Origin: Oscillatoriales cyanobacterium PMM_0080
Lineage (GTDB): Bacteria; Cyanobacteriota; Cyanobacteriia; Cyanobacteriales; Microcoleaceae
Assembly (NCBI GenBank): GCA_949127775.1
Contig: CASBQF010000378.1
Span: 1-42,908, forward strand
DNA length: 42,908 nucleotides
Direction of reading: 5' to 3'
Shown here: one piece after another, positions 1 to 7,948 of the stretch
Position numbering within the stretch: the first letter of the stretch is position 1
Layout: every line of letters begins with the position of its first letter
Translations under genes and position numbers: made by a program
The notes under the pieces: generated by a model
What the model saw: the letters and a program-made list of their open reading frames with translations, nothing else
Database searches by the model: none
Told to the model about the DNA's origin: nothing

Positions 1-190
1 TCCCTACCGAAAATAATATTGTAGGGACACGGCACTGCCGTCTCCTAATTTTGGCTTGCCGGACTATTGGCTATACCTTAAGTTGACACCTATGGGCTCT
101 TGGAGTGTCCTTACCGAAAATAATATTGTAGGGACACGGCATCGCCGTGTCCTAGTCTTGGCTAATAATTGCGATGCTATCGGAAACGAT
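1..190. repeat. Two partial copies of the ~140-bp palindromic element
   Basis: Two direct copies of the same segment begin at about 1 and 108; both carry the word ACCGAAAATAATATTGTAGG followed by a GGGACACGGCA hairpin arm. They match the right half of the complete copies at 13267-13407, 22126-22265 and 31401-31540. The second copy runs on into the degenerate right terminal repeat near 175-190. The first copy is cut by the window edge. Confidence 0.7.
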
Positions 191-205
191 ATTACGGGTA
201 AAATC

Positions 206-1198
206 TTAAAACCGCTCAATTTCCCAGGCGGCTTTTGGAAGTTTGGCTTGGCGCTGTCCGATCGCCCTTGACCTAACATTCATTAGACCGATCGGCGTAT
301 CGAACAACTCTACCAGATCCTGGGATGCGATAGCTCTGTTGACCACAGCGATCGGCAATTCCTTCAACAGCCACCTGGCTAGCCGATAACAATATTCCTG
401 TGTTGTCAATTCTCGCATCAAATCGACACCGTGGAGTTCGTGCAAGTATTTGTTAGATTCGCCGTAGCGATACCATTGACTTTGTAACTGTTTCATTGTA
501 GAACGGTGGCGGTGTCGGACGATCGCATTTTCGGCAAAATGCAACTTATACGATGTTTCTCGCAAAATCCGCCAGCACAAATCCGCATCGCCACCACTCG
601 TCAGGTAAGGGCGAAACAAACCGACTGTTTCTAACACTTGTTTGCGTACAGCTAAATTGGCAGTTTGACCGTATGCACAAAAAGGGTGAGTGAGAGTATG
701 TTTTTGAGATAGAGTATTTTCGCGATCGGCGTGTTGTTCTAAAATAGTTTTACCGGGTAATGCGAGTATTTCCCCGGCTGAAAGCCCGATTTCGGGATTG
801 ACAAAGGGCTTAACTAAATTTTCCAACCATTCAGATTCCGGGCGACAGTCTGCATCGGTAAAGGCAATGATTTCACCTTTTGAACCGTGAATGCCTTTGT
901 TGCGGGCGGCGTAGGAACTTTGAATCTGGTTTTCGCTGAGATTGCGAATGGTGATTAGACTGCTACTTCCCTTCTTACCTCCCCCCCTTAGCAAGGGGGG
1001 GACTGAGGGGGAGTTAAAGGCTGTTGTTTCGAGGATACTGGAAGTGCGATCGAGACTGTTGTTGTCTACTAAAAGATATTCTACACGGTCTGGTGGATAA
1101 GTTTGCGATCGTAAACACTCAATTAAATCCGGCAAATCCCCCTCACCATTATAAATTGGCACAACCACCGAAACTTCCGGTAAAAACATTTTAATCAT
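206..1198 (-). CDS. Family 2 glycosyltransferase (GT-A fold)
   Basis: This 330-residue protein starts with the GT2 nucleotide-sugar binding strand (VSVVVPIYNGEG, residues 9-20), followed by LLVDNNSLD (42-50) and the metal/nucleotide-binding motif FTDADC (113-118). A second acidic motif, GGDADLCWRI, lies later and is typical of the acceptor side of GT2 enzymes. It should transfer a sugar from a nucleotide donor to a lipid or polysaccharide acceptor; the substrate cannot be read from sequence. No clear membrane segments are seen, so it is probably cytosolic or peripheral. Residues about 61-80 (SPSVPPLLRGGGKKG) are encoded by a G/C-run palindromic repeat and look like an in-frame repeat insertion. 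An alternative ATG lies three codons inside, at 1189. No strong ribosome binding site decides between them. Confidence 0.85.
   Translation of the reverse strand: MIKMFLPEVSVVVPIYNGEGDLPDLIECLRSQTYPPDRVEYLLVDNNSLDRTSSILETTAFNSPSVPPLLRGGGKKGSSSLITIRNLSENQIQSSYAARNKGIHGSKGEIIAFTDADCRPESEWLENLVKPFVNPEIGLSAGEILALPGKTILEQHADRENTLSQKHTLTHPFCAYGQTANLAVRKQVLETVGLFRPYLTSGGDADLCWRILRETSYKLHFAENAIVRHRHRSTMKQLQSQWYRYGESNKYLHELHGVDLMRELTTQEYCYRLARWLLKELPIAVVNRAIASQDLVELFDTPIGLMNVRSRAIGQRQAKLPKAAWEIERF
967..1020. repeat. Palindromic C/G-run repeat inside the GT2 gene
   Basis: The plus strand carries a run of C, the short spacer TTAGCAA, then a run of G, flanked by CTTACCT and CTGAGGGGGAG. The structure is an inverted repeat typical of dispersed cyanobacterial repeats. 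Here it is read through in frame by the glycosyltransferase gene. A related C7/G9 hairpin lies between genes at 13195-13219. Confidence 0.7.
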
Positions 1199-1245
1199 TC
1201 ATTAAGTTCTTGTGGAACAGGCATCTTGCCTGTTGCTTCAGAAAA
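1199..1245. repeat. AACAGGC/GCCTGTT dispersed repeat
   Basis: The segment contains TTGTGGAACAGGCATCTTGCC followed by TGTTGC, a short hairpin (CAGGCA/TGCCTG). The same word recurs at 2150-2265, 10539-10560 and 29120-29190, always between genes. Confidence 0.6.
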
Positions 1246-1267
1246 ACAAGTTATATAACAGTTTAGC

Positions 1268-1972
1268 TTATCTAACAATTTCCACTGCCGTTCCCTTCTG
1301 CACAAACTGATACAACTCATCAACATCCTTATTTTCCAACGAAACACAGCCCAAAGTCCAGTTAGACTTATTTTTGACAATATTCTGCGAATTAGCCGGC
1401 ACGCCGTGAATCCCGACTTCGCTACCCACACTGTCGCCCCACCCAATTGCACCATCTTGCTTAGCTTTGATATGTTTGCGCCAAGACTGTTTAGTTGGAT
1501 AATCCAGCCACAGAAACTTTGACCAGATTTCGTGAGGATAAAAGTCTTTAATCCTAAAAATTCCTTCAGGAGTGCGCGAATCCCCTGCTTTTAATTTATC
1601 ACCTGTGGGATTGCCACCAAGTACAACAGGATAAGACTTGATTGGCTGTTTGTCTGAATATAAAGTCAGTCTATATTTTGATTTTTCAACCAGGATGGAA
1701 ATTCTGTTTTTATCTAGTTTATCTGGTTCGCCTAAAACTTTTGCTAGTGGCTTGTCGTAGTTTAATAAACTATCTGGCGGCAATTTAGGATGCAAAGTAT
1801 TTAAATCATCAGCAGCACAATTATTTAAGCAGAAAACATCCAAAATGTAGGGAATTGGCACAGCATAACCGAGTTTGACAAGTTGCCAGTAAAAAATTGA
1901 GCTAGCAGCCACGAAGAGAAGGCTTATAGATGAACTAATTATCCAAATATTGACTCTTTTTTTAAGTTCCAT
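1268..1972 (-). CDS. L,D-transpeptidase (YkuD family), membrane anchored
   Basis: The C-terminal half (about residues 90-234) is a YkuD domain: it has the HGVPAN histidine segment and the catalytic cysteine in SNWTLGCVSLEN. Members form or modify peptidoglycan cross-links in the periplasm using this Cys and His. The N-terminus (ELKKRVNIWIISSSISLLF) is a positively charged stretch followed by one hydrophobic segment, so the enzyme is probably tethered to the inner membrane and faces the periplasm. I chose the ATG at 1972; an in-frame GTG at 1993 would add seven residues (MISPVNG) that look like read-through. The gene lies near mraY on the same strand, which fits a cell-wall role, but a 342-bp repeat-filled gap separates them. 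Confidence 0.88.
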   Translation of the reverse strand: MELKKRVNIWIISSSISLLFVAASSIFYWQLVKLGYAVPIPYILDVFCLNNCAADDLNTLHPKLPPDSLLNYDKPLAKVLGEPDKLDKNRISILVEKSKYRLTLYSDKQPIKSYPVVLGGNPTGDKLKAGDSRTPEGIFRIKDFYPHEIWSKFLWLDYPTKQSWRKHIKAKQDGAIGWGDSVGSEVGIHGVPANSQNIVKNKSNWTLGCVSLENKDVDELYQFVQKGTAVEIVR

Positions 1973-2314
1973 TCCATTAACTGGGGATATCACTTATAGC
2001 AGTTGACAGTTGACAGTTGACAGTTGACAGTTCCATAACGAGAATCAAACCATTGATGAAGTAAGGGTATCGGCTCTATTCATTAAGTTATTTATGTCCT
2101 CACCGATGTGGCGGTTGCTATATCAAAATTTTAACTTCTAGTCTTCCAACGGGCAAGATGCCCATTCCACAACTAAATTTAGTATTTGTACAACAGGCAT
2201 CCTGCCTATTACTTGACTAAATTTAGTATTTATGGAACAGACATCTTTCCTGTTTTTTTCTCAAGAAGAGAACCATCTGCTGCATCCCTATAAAATTTCT
2301 TACTCAATACTATC
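1973..2314. other. Intergenic region with 7-bp tandem repeat and CAGGC repeats
   Basis: No gene is visible. At 2001-2032 the 7-mer AGTTGAC is repeated four times and followed by AGTT. From 2150 to 2265 there are three short elements of the GGCAT...TGCC type (for example CAACGGGCAAGATGCCCATT at about 2148 and CAACAGGCATCCTGCC at about 2192). The region would hold the promoter of the L,D-transpeptidase gene and the end of mraY transcription, but no clear promoter boxes are seen. Confidence 0.6.
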
Positions 2315-3430
2315 TCAACTGTTGCCAGTCAACACAAGAATCATTAAAACCAAAACCCCGTTGGTTAAATAAAATATACCAACTACCTGAGTTTCCAACC
2401 AGCCACACAACTCTAAATGATGGTGAAGAGGAGCCATTTTCAAGAGACGCTTGCCTATGCCATCCGGGCCTTTTGTCGCTTTGTAATAACCTACTTGAGC
2501 AATTACTGACAACGTTTCTACCAAGAAGATCCCACTGATTATTAATAATATCCAAAGGCTATTACTTAATAAAGCTACTGCACCCAACGCGCCTCCCAAT
2601 GCCAATGCACCCGTATCACCCATAAACACGCGGGCTGGATTGCGATTGTGAGCTAGAAAACCCAAACAACTACCGCTAACGCAGGCGCAAAATATCATTA
2701 ATTCTGGTGAAGTTGCAGCTACAGATGCACCTAATCCTAAAAGTGCGATCGCCCCCAAGCCACCCATCAATCCGTCAACGCCGTCCGTAAGATTAGTAGC
2801 ATTGCTTTCGGCAACTAACACAAAACCAGCCAGTGGCCAAAACAGGAAACCCAAAGGTAATACCCAACCGAAAGGCAAAGCAATATTTGTAGAGATAGCT
2901 GGATTGTGGAATATCAGCCACAGACAAAATAGAGCAGCAAAACCCATTTGCAGAGCCAATTTCATCCGAGGTGAGATACCTTTGTTCGACTTGCGACGGA
3001 GAATTTGCCAATCGTCTAACCAGCCAATGAAACCATAAGCTAAAGTCAAAGCCGATACTGCTACAACATCTGAGTTAAATCTCGACCAAAGCAGGGCGAC
3101 TGCGACACCTGCGGGTACAAAAAATATGCCTCCCATTGTCGGGGTTCCCGCTTTTTTCAAGTGGGCTTGGGGGCCGTCTTCGCGAATTATTTGTCCTGCT
3201 TTTAGTTTTTGGAGTACGGGTATGACTATATAGCCCAACCCCGAAGCCACTAAAGCACAAACAACTAGAGGCATAAATAGCGATGCCGGTAAATTCAAAA
3301 ACCTACCCGCTGCTATATCTAAACCGATCGCTACAATCCCGATCCCCAAACCTAGCAGCAAGAATAAATTCCTGCCTGTAAGTTTGAAAGGCATACTAAA
3401 TGGGATTTTCTCATCAACGAAATTATCCAT
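2315..3430 (-). CDS. mraY: Phospho-N-acetylmuramoyl-pentapeptide-transferase MraY
   Basis: MraY transfers phospho-MurNAc-pentapeptide from UDP to undecaprenyl phosphate, making lipid I for peptidoglycan synthesis at the inner membrane. The sequence has all the family signatures: PTMGGIFF, the aspartate pair in GWLDDWQ, the NATNLTDGVDGL motif, MGDTGALALGG and the histidine motif APLHHHLE. About ten hydrophobic segments cover its length. I chose the ATG at 3430 (371 residues, normal for the family) because GAGGAG lies just upstream. The longer reading from 3493 adds 21 residues with no homologue-like character. The next gene toward lower coordinates on the same strand is the L,D-transpeptidase. 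Confidence 0.97.
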   Translation of the reverse strand: MDNFVDEKIPFSMPFKLTGRNLFLLLGLGIGIVAIGLDIAAGRFLNLPASLFMPLVVCALVASGLGYIVIPVLQKLKAGQIIREDGPQAHLKKAGTPTMGGIFFVPAGVAVALLWSRFNSDVVAVSALTLAYGFIGWLDDWQILRRKSNKGISPRMKLALQMGFAALFCLWLIFHNPAISTNIALPFGWVLPLGFLFWPLAGFVLVAESNATNLTDGVDGLMGGLGAIALLGLGASVAATSPELMIFCACVSGSCLGFLAHNRNPARVFMGDTGALALGGALGAVALLSNSLWILLIISGIFLVETLSVIAQVGYYKATKGPDGIGKRLLKMAPLHHHLELCGWLETQVVGIFYLTNGVLVLMILVLTGNS

Positions 3431-3571
3431 AACACTCCTCAACACACACACAATTAAAAAATAAGCAATTGACAATTGGGAAATAGGTTGCAATGTGGGA
3501 GATTGGGAAATCTCTTAGTTGTTCTTCCCTGTTTCCGGTTGATTCTTTCACCCTTCTCCTTCTACTACGAA

Positions 3572-3808
3572 TTATTCGTCGCTGGCACTCGTATCATCTT
3601 CTGCTTCCTCTTCGTCTTCGTAAGGAGTGTCGTCAACTGCCATCAACTCGGAGATTTCTTCTTCGTGCAGATAGTCGGGTTCTTGAACATCTCTTGCTAA
3701 CAAGCGATTGTTAGATTCCAACCAGTCTAAAAGAGAAGATTGCTGCTTTAATGGAATGACATCCGCAGGTAGGTGGCGAGGTATTTGGCGTAGAGATGGG
3801 TTGTACAT
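3572..3808 (-). CDS. DUF3134 family small acidic protein
   Basis: This 78-residue protein has the N-terminus MYNPSLRQIPRHLPADVIPL, then SSLLDWLESNNRLLARD and an EEEISELM segment. From memory these are the hallmarks of the cyanobacterial family DUF3134. The C-terminal 20 residues are almost all Asp, Glu, Ser and Thr and are probably disordered. No function is known. It sits upstream of mraY in the same direction, with about 140 bp between them, and could share its transcript. Confidence 0.75.
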   Translation of the reverse strand: MYNPSLRQIPRHLPADVIPLKQQSSLLDWLESNNRLLARDVQEPDYLHEEEISELMAVDDTPYEDEEEAEDDTSASDE

Positions 3809-4245
3809 AATTCTCGGTTTCTAAAGACAAAGACGCGATCGAGTGGAGGTAATATTTTGCCGACAGACTAATCCTTGGTCTAGCCTTGCCGATCGGGTAT
3901 CGGACATGGCTAAGGCATTATACCACAGGCCTGGTTTGGTTCCGGATCGCATAGGATGGCAGACCCGAAGGACGATCGACCCCTTGCTTCGCGCCTAGAT
4001 TAACATAAAATCTTTGCTTCGTCATCCTCCTTTTGGACATAAGTATCTTAATCTGAAATAATAGTTTTTAAGATATCGTGCGATACATTGCGATCGAGTC
4101 GATCGTGTATGCAACTCACACCATACATCAAGTCTTAAAAGCTAAAACTGTCTGTGAGTATAGCTTTGACAGACTAAGAGCCATCTCAATTTTCCAGACT
4201 AAAACCTCTGTGACTGACTCAAAAGCAAAAGCAATAAATCTCAGC
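3809..4245. other. Divergent intergenic region, DUF3134 / GT4
   Basis: This stretch must hold promoters for the minus-strand DUF3134/mraY genes and the plus-strand GT4 gene. An open frame extends upstream of 4246 to 4078, but its residues do not look like a glycosyltransferase N-terminus. I see GATCG-rich words and no convincing repeat, RNA or promoter box. Confidence 0.5.
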
Positions 4246-5922
4246 ATGGATACAACGGCGGCGGTTTTATACAACAAAGAGGGTTATGACACCGGAGGGC
4301 AAAAGCTTCTGGGGCGTCATTCAGCCGGAGAAGGATTTCTTAAAAGCTTAGTCCAACACGGCACTGCTGACTCTCTCTACTGTTGTGCAGATAGCGAAAA
4401 AACCTTTAAGGAGTTTTGTTCCCACATCCAACCTTGGCTGCAAAAACCTCGGAAAGTCCGCTGGATTCCCAACGAACGACCGGATTTGCTAGCTCAACCG
4501 GGGACAATTTATCGGCCAGACCCCAGCCTTGGGGACCTAGTTTGGGCGCGTAGATTTGTCGATCAGCGGGCTTACAGCGTTTGTGGCGTTACTCATACCA
4601 TAGGTACAAAATACGTCATGAAGTCGATCGGCGATTTGATCGCCGCACCGACGCAGCCTTGGGACGCCCTAATCTGCACCTCCATAGCCGTGAAAACCGC
4701 AGTATTCGGAGTTCTGACAGAGTGGTCTGAATATTTAGCGCAGCGCAACGGCGGTCAACCGGAAATTTTGGTCAAATTGCCCGTTATTCCCCTAGGAGTT
4801 GATTGCAGCGCGTTTCCGCAGGGTTTGGAAGCAGTTAATGCGGGTCGCCAACAGCGACAAGAACTCGGCATTTCTCCCGACGATATAGTCGTGTTATTTG
4901 TCGGCAGACTGACTTTTTCTGCCAAAGCCCATCCCGTACCAATGTACATCGCCCTAGAACGCGCGGCCCAACAGACCAAAGCCAAAATCCACTTAATTCA
5001 AGCCGGTTGGATCGAAGATCCGCGAGAAGAGCCCGACTTTAAAAATAGCGCCCAAATCTTTTGTCCCTCCGTGAATGCTATTTTTTTAGATGGCAGAAAG
5101 CCCGAAATTAGAATTAATATTTGGTCAGCAGCCGACATTTTCATTTCGCTTTCCGACAACATTCAAGAAACCTTCGGACTAACACCAATCGAAGCAATGG
5201 CTAACGGACTGCCGGCGATAGTCTCCGATTGGAACGGATACAAAGAATCAGTCCGCCACGAAATAGACGGATTCCGCATTCCCACAGTCATTCCACCCTC
5301 GGAATCTTGTTTAGATTTAGCGCTAAATTATCTCGATGGCAGCTTAAATTGGCCCACTTATATGGGTCACACTTCCCTAGCCACAGCAGTTGATATTGAT
5401 GCTTGCACTCGCGCATTGTGTCAATTAATTGAAAACCCCGAATTAAGAAAGCGGATGGGTGAAAACGCGAGACAAAGAGCGAAAGAGATTTATGATTGGA
5501 AAGTAGTAATTGCAGCTTACGAACAGTTGTGGCGAGAATTAGCAGAAATCCGGATTTTGGCACCGGAGTCAGCACCTTTAAAATCCGGGAAGCCACCTTA
5601 TCCGCTGGGCGACGATCCGTTTCGGGTACTGGGCCACTATTCCACTAAAGCTTTAAGCAATGAAATGATGCTGAGTATGGGGGGAATAGCTACACCAGAA
5701 TTTTTGCAGCAGTTGTACAAAATTTGGTTTACAAGTTTCGGTCAGGACAGAAGAATATCTGTTAAAATTCAGATGGAGATATTGGATACAATTAAACAAA
5801 AGGGTGCTGTCAGTGTCGGCGAAATAGTCGATCGCTATGCCAAAAACCAACAACAATTAGCCCACCTGTATCGGACTCTGCTTTATTTGGTGAAATTCGA
5901 TATTTTAGTTATTAATGATTAG
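4246..5922 (+). CDS. GT4-type glycosyltransferase with extra C-terminal domain
   Basis: The protein (558 residues from this ATG) is a GT-B fold glycosyltransferase of the GT4 type. The core of the donor-binding domain is visible: VVLFVGRLTFSAKAHP in the middle, then ADIFISLSDNIQETFGL and TPIEAMANGLPAIVSDWNG, which carries the E-x7-E nucleotide-sugar motif. The N-terminus includes a glycine-rich segment GYDTGGQKLLGRHSAGEGFL. After the GT domain about 100 extra residues follow, ending in a helical stretch (MEILDTIKQKGAVSVGEIVD) that resembles a winged helix; that is inference. The start at 4246 is preferred over the upstream 4078 because conserved-looking sequence begins there. Donor and acceptor sugars are unknown, and it stands alone rather than in a polysaccharide cluster. 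Confidence 0.85.
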   Translation: MDTTAAVLYNKEGYDTGGQKLLGRHSAGEGFLKSLVQHGTADSLYCCADSEKTFKEFCSHIQPWLQKPRKVRWIPNERPDLLAQPGTIYRPDPSLGDLVWARRFVDQRAYSVCGVTHTIGTKYVMKSIGDLIAAPTQPWDALICTSIAVKTAVFGVLTEWSEYLAQRNGGQPEILVKLPVIPLGVDCSAFPQGLEAVNAGRQQRQELGISPDDIVVLFVGRLTFSAKAHPVPMYIALERAAQQTKAKIHLIQAGWIEDPREEPDFKNSAQIFCPSVNAIFLDGRKPEIRINIWSAADIFISLSDNIQETFGLTPIEAMANGLPAIVSDWNGYKESVRHEIDGFRIPTVIPPSESCLDLALNYLDGSLNWPTYMGHTSLATAVDIDACTRALCQLIENPELRKRMGENARQRAKEIYDWKVVIAAYEQLWRELAEIRILAPESAPLKSGKPPYPLGDDPFRVLGHYSTKALSNEMMLSMGGIATPEFLQQLYKIWFTSFGQDRRISVKIQMEILDTIKQKGAVSVGEIVDRYAKNQQQLAHLYRTLLYLVKFDILVIND

Positions 5923-5953
5923 TTATTGATTATTGGTTATTGGTTATTTGTAG

Positions 5954-6016
5954 CAGCCAACAGCCAACAGTCAACAGTTAACAGCCAACAGCCAACAGTC
6001 AACAGTTAACAGCCAA
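5954..6016. repeat. 28-bp perfect tandem repeat, two units plus partial
   Basis: A 28-bp unit built from CAGCCAA, CAGTCAA and CAGTTAA words occurs at 5954-5981 and exactly again at 5982-6009, followed by seven bases of a third unit. It ends about 11 bp before the start codon of the PAP/fibrillin gene. TTATTGGTTATTGG words precede it. Confidence 0.85.
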
Positions 6017-6027
6017 AAAATAAAATT

Positions 6028-6612
6028 ATGATTGGAAAATCTGGACTATTAGAGATAATTGCTGGTAAGAATCGCGGTTTGCTGGCTACTCAGGACGACA
6101 AACAGGCGATTTTAAGTGCGATCGCCCAATTGGAAGATTACAACCCCACCCCGCGCCCGATCGAAGCCACAGAGCTTTTAAACGGCGACTGGCGGTTATT
6201 GTACACCAGCAGCCGCGCCCTGCTGAATCTTGACGGTTTTCCCTTGTTAAAATTGGGTCAAATTTATCAATCTATCCGCGTCAAAGAATCCAAAATATAC
6301 AATATTGCTGAACTTTACGGCTTGCCTTACTTAGAAGGAATAGTTAGTGTAGCAGCCAAATTTGAGCCAACTTCCGAACGTCGAGTGCAAGTAAAATTTG
6401 AGCGGTCAATTTTAGGTTTACGCAGCTTGATTGGCTATGAATCTCCGGTGAAGTTTATCAATGAGATTGAGTCAGGAAAAAAGTTCACTGCTGTCGATTT
6501 TGAGATCAAAGCACGGGAACAACAGGGATGGCTGGATATTACTTACTTAGATAGCGATTTGCGGATCGGGCGCGGGAATGAAGGAAGTGTTTTTGTATTG
6601 ACAAAAGAGTGA
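6028..6612 (+). CDS. PAP/fibrillin family protein
   Basis: This 194-residue protein matches the plastid lipid-associated protein/fibrillin family. It has the lipocalin-like opening LNGDWRLLYTSSRALL, the internal SVAAKFEP and VKFERS strands, and the closing LDITYLDSDLRIGRGNEGSV, where family members share LRI.RG..G..FVL. In cyanobacteria and plastids these proteins associate with thylakoid lipids and help photoprotection; that comes from the family, not from this locus. Length is normal. It has no signal peptide or membrane segment. The tandem repeat at 5954-6016 lies directly upstream and separates it from the GT4 gene. Confidence 0.88.
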   Translation: MIGKSGLLEIIAGKNRGLLATQDDKQAILSAIAQLEDYNPTPRPIEATELLNGDWRLLYTSSRALLNLDGFPLLKLGQIYQSIRVKESKIYNIAELYGLPYLEGIVSVAAKFEPTSERRVQVKFERSILGLRSLIGYESPVKFINEIESGKKFTAVDFEIKAREQQGWLDITYLDSDLRIGRGNEGSVFVLTKE

Positions 6613-6825
6613 TTTTGCGATCGAGTGCGATCGATCTTAATCATTCTCAAAATTTTACGCAATTGTCGATCGAATAAGCTGTTATACATTTAAATTGTGT
6701 GTCAAAAATCAATAACACTCTTGTGGGATGAGCTTCTAGCCTGTCCCGAATTTCCAACTTAAATGCGCAACAGCTTATCCCCCCTTATAATCATAAAAAA
6801 TATCACATCTAAAATCCTAAAAAAA

Positions 6826-7641
6826 ATGTTCCGACTCTCCCAAACCCAACTCAAAATCATCGAAGAATGCCCCCGGAAATTCCAGCACAGCTACCTAGAA
6901 CTACTCGCCACCACCGCATCCCCAGAGCACAAAGAAAAACTCACATGGGGAAGTCACTTTCACCTCTTGATGCAGCAGCGAGAGCTCGGACTTCCCATTG
7001 AATTCATCATCCAACAAGACCCCGAAATGGGACGCTGTGTGGCAGCCTTGATCAACACTGCGCCTGAACTTTTTACGAATTTAGCAAATAGCGAGCAAAT
7101 TTTCCGCCAAGCCGAACACCCCCGTACCCTAATTTTCCAAGACTACCTATTCACTGTTATCTACGACTTATTAATAGCCGAACCAAACGCCGCCCAAATT
7201 CTGGACTGGAAAACCTATCCCCGCCCTCAAAAATCAAAATGGATAGCCGAAAGTTGGCAAACTCGACTTTATTTATATGTGTTAGTAGAAAGTAGCGACT
7301 ATTCCCCCGAACAAGTTTCTATGACATACTGGTTTGTACAATTGCAAGGAGAAGAACCACCACAAAAACTCACATTTAATTATAACCAAACAGAACACGA
7401 TCGCACAAAACAAGATTTAACCGAGATATTGTACCAGCTAACCGACTGGCGACAGCGCTATACCGAAGGCGACGAATTTTTACCCCAAGTAGAAATTGGT
7501 TCCAATCGTTGCGATTCCTGTCAATTTGCCACTCGCTGTAACCGCACCCAAGACACCAAAGCTTCCTCCCCAATTTTTCTGGCAGAAACTCCCGCAAATT
7601 GGTTGCCAAATCTTGCTATGATTGAGGAAATGTCTATTTAA
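6826..7641 (+). CDS. PD-(D/E)XK nuclease, Cas4/AddB-like with Fe-S cluster motif
   Basis: The protein (271 residues from this ATG) opens with LSQTQLKIIEECPRKFQHSY, the usual start of RecB/AddB/Cas4-type PD-(D/E)XK nucleases, including the first cysteine of the cluster. The catalytic core AQILDWKT (D...K) lies in the middle. A C-terminal CDSCQFATRC supplies three more cysteines with spacing C-x2-C-x6-C, as in 4Fe-4S nucleases. I infer a DNA exonuclease-type activity. It lies just upstream of recJ on the same strand, which hints at a shared DNA-repair role, although a repeat array fills the 307 bp between. No cas1, cas2 or CRISPR is near. I chose 6826 because 21 residues read from 6763 are low-complexity and the conserved part begins at MFRLSQ. 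Confidence 0.82.
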   Translation: MFRLSQTQLKIIEECPRKFQHSYLELLATTASPEHKEKLTWGSHFHLLMQQRELGLPIEFIIQQDPEMGRCVAALINTAPELFTNLANSEQIFRQAEHPRTLIFQDYLFTVIYDLLIAEPNAAQILDWKTYPRPQKSKWIAESWQTRLYLYVLVESSDYSPEQVSMTYWFVQLQGEEPPQKLTFNYNQTEHDRTKQDLTEILYQLTDWRQRYTEGDEFLPQVEIGSNRCDSCQFATRCNRTQDTKASSPIFLAETPANWLPNLAMIEEMSI

Positions 7642-7948
7642 TATAAACCTTTTAGTGTGCCAACTATTAGGACGGTCGCCTGGTGGGAGTGGGTTTATAG
7701 ATATTGTGAATGTAAATGAGAGATTGTGGGCATCGCCTGCACCTTGTATCTTGAAAGTTGGTTGGGTTGGGCGGGTTTTCGAGATTATTGGTTTTAGGCA
7801 ATTATTGTTGGTAAAACCCGCCCCTTGTATATTGAATTTTAAGATGTACATGATGATTGTTGGTTGGGTTGGGCGGGTTTTCGAGATTATTGGTTTTAGG
7901 CAATTATTGTTGGTGAACCCGCCCCTACAGGAATTTATGAAATAACCG
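7642..7948. repeat. Tandem copies of GGGCGGGTTT...AAACCCGCCC element
   Basis: A unit of about 69 bp occurs twice, at about 7757-7825 and 7859-7927, roughly 102 bp apart. Each begins TTGGTTGGGTTGGGCGGGTT and ends AACCCGCCCC, so each can form a stem from its ends with a loop of about 45 nt. The interior (GAGATTATTGGTTTTAGGCA) is identical in both. The CTTGTAT words before each unit suggest that a ~100-bp segment was duplicated in tandem. Related GGGCGGGTTT/AAACCCGCCC elements lie at 37783-37840 and 39252-39315. Confidence 0.85.

Noticed and set aside
4078-4245. 56-residue N-terminal extension of the GT4 gene
   Set aside because: The frame is open, but the residues are unlike a glycosyltransferase and an ATG at 4246 begins the conserved-looking part.
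7622-7945. 107-codon plus-strand open frame after the Fe-S nuclease
   Set aside because: It reads through both tandem GGGCGGGTTT elements; the peptide is a repeat of repeats and overlaps the nuclease end.
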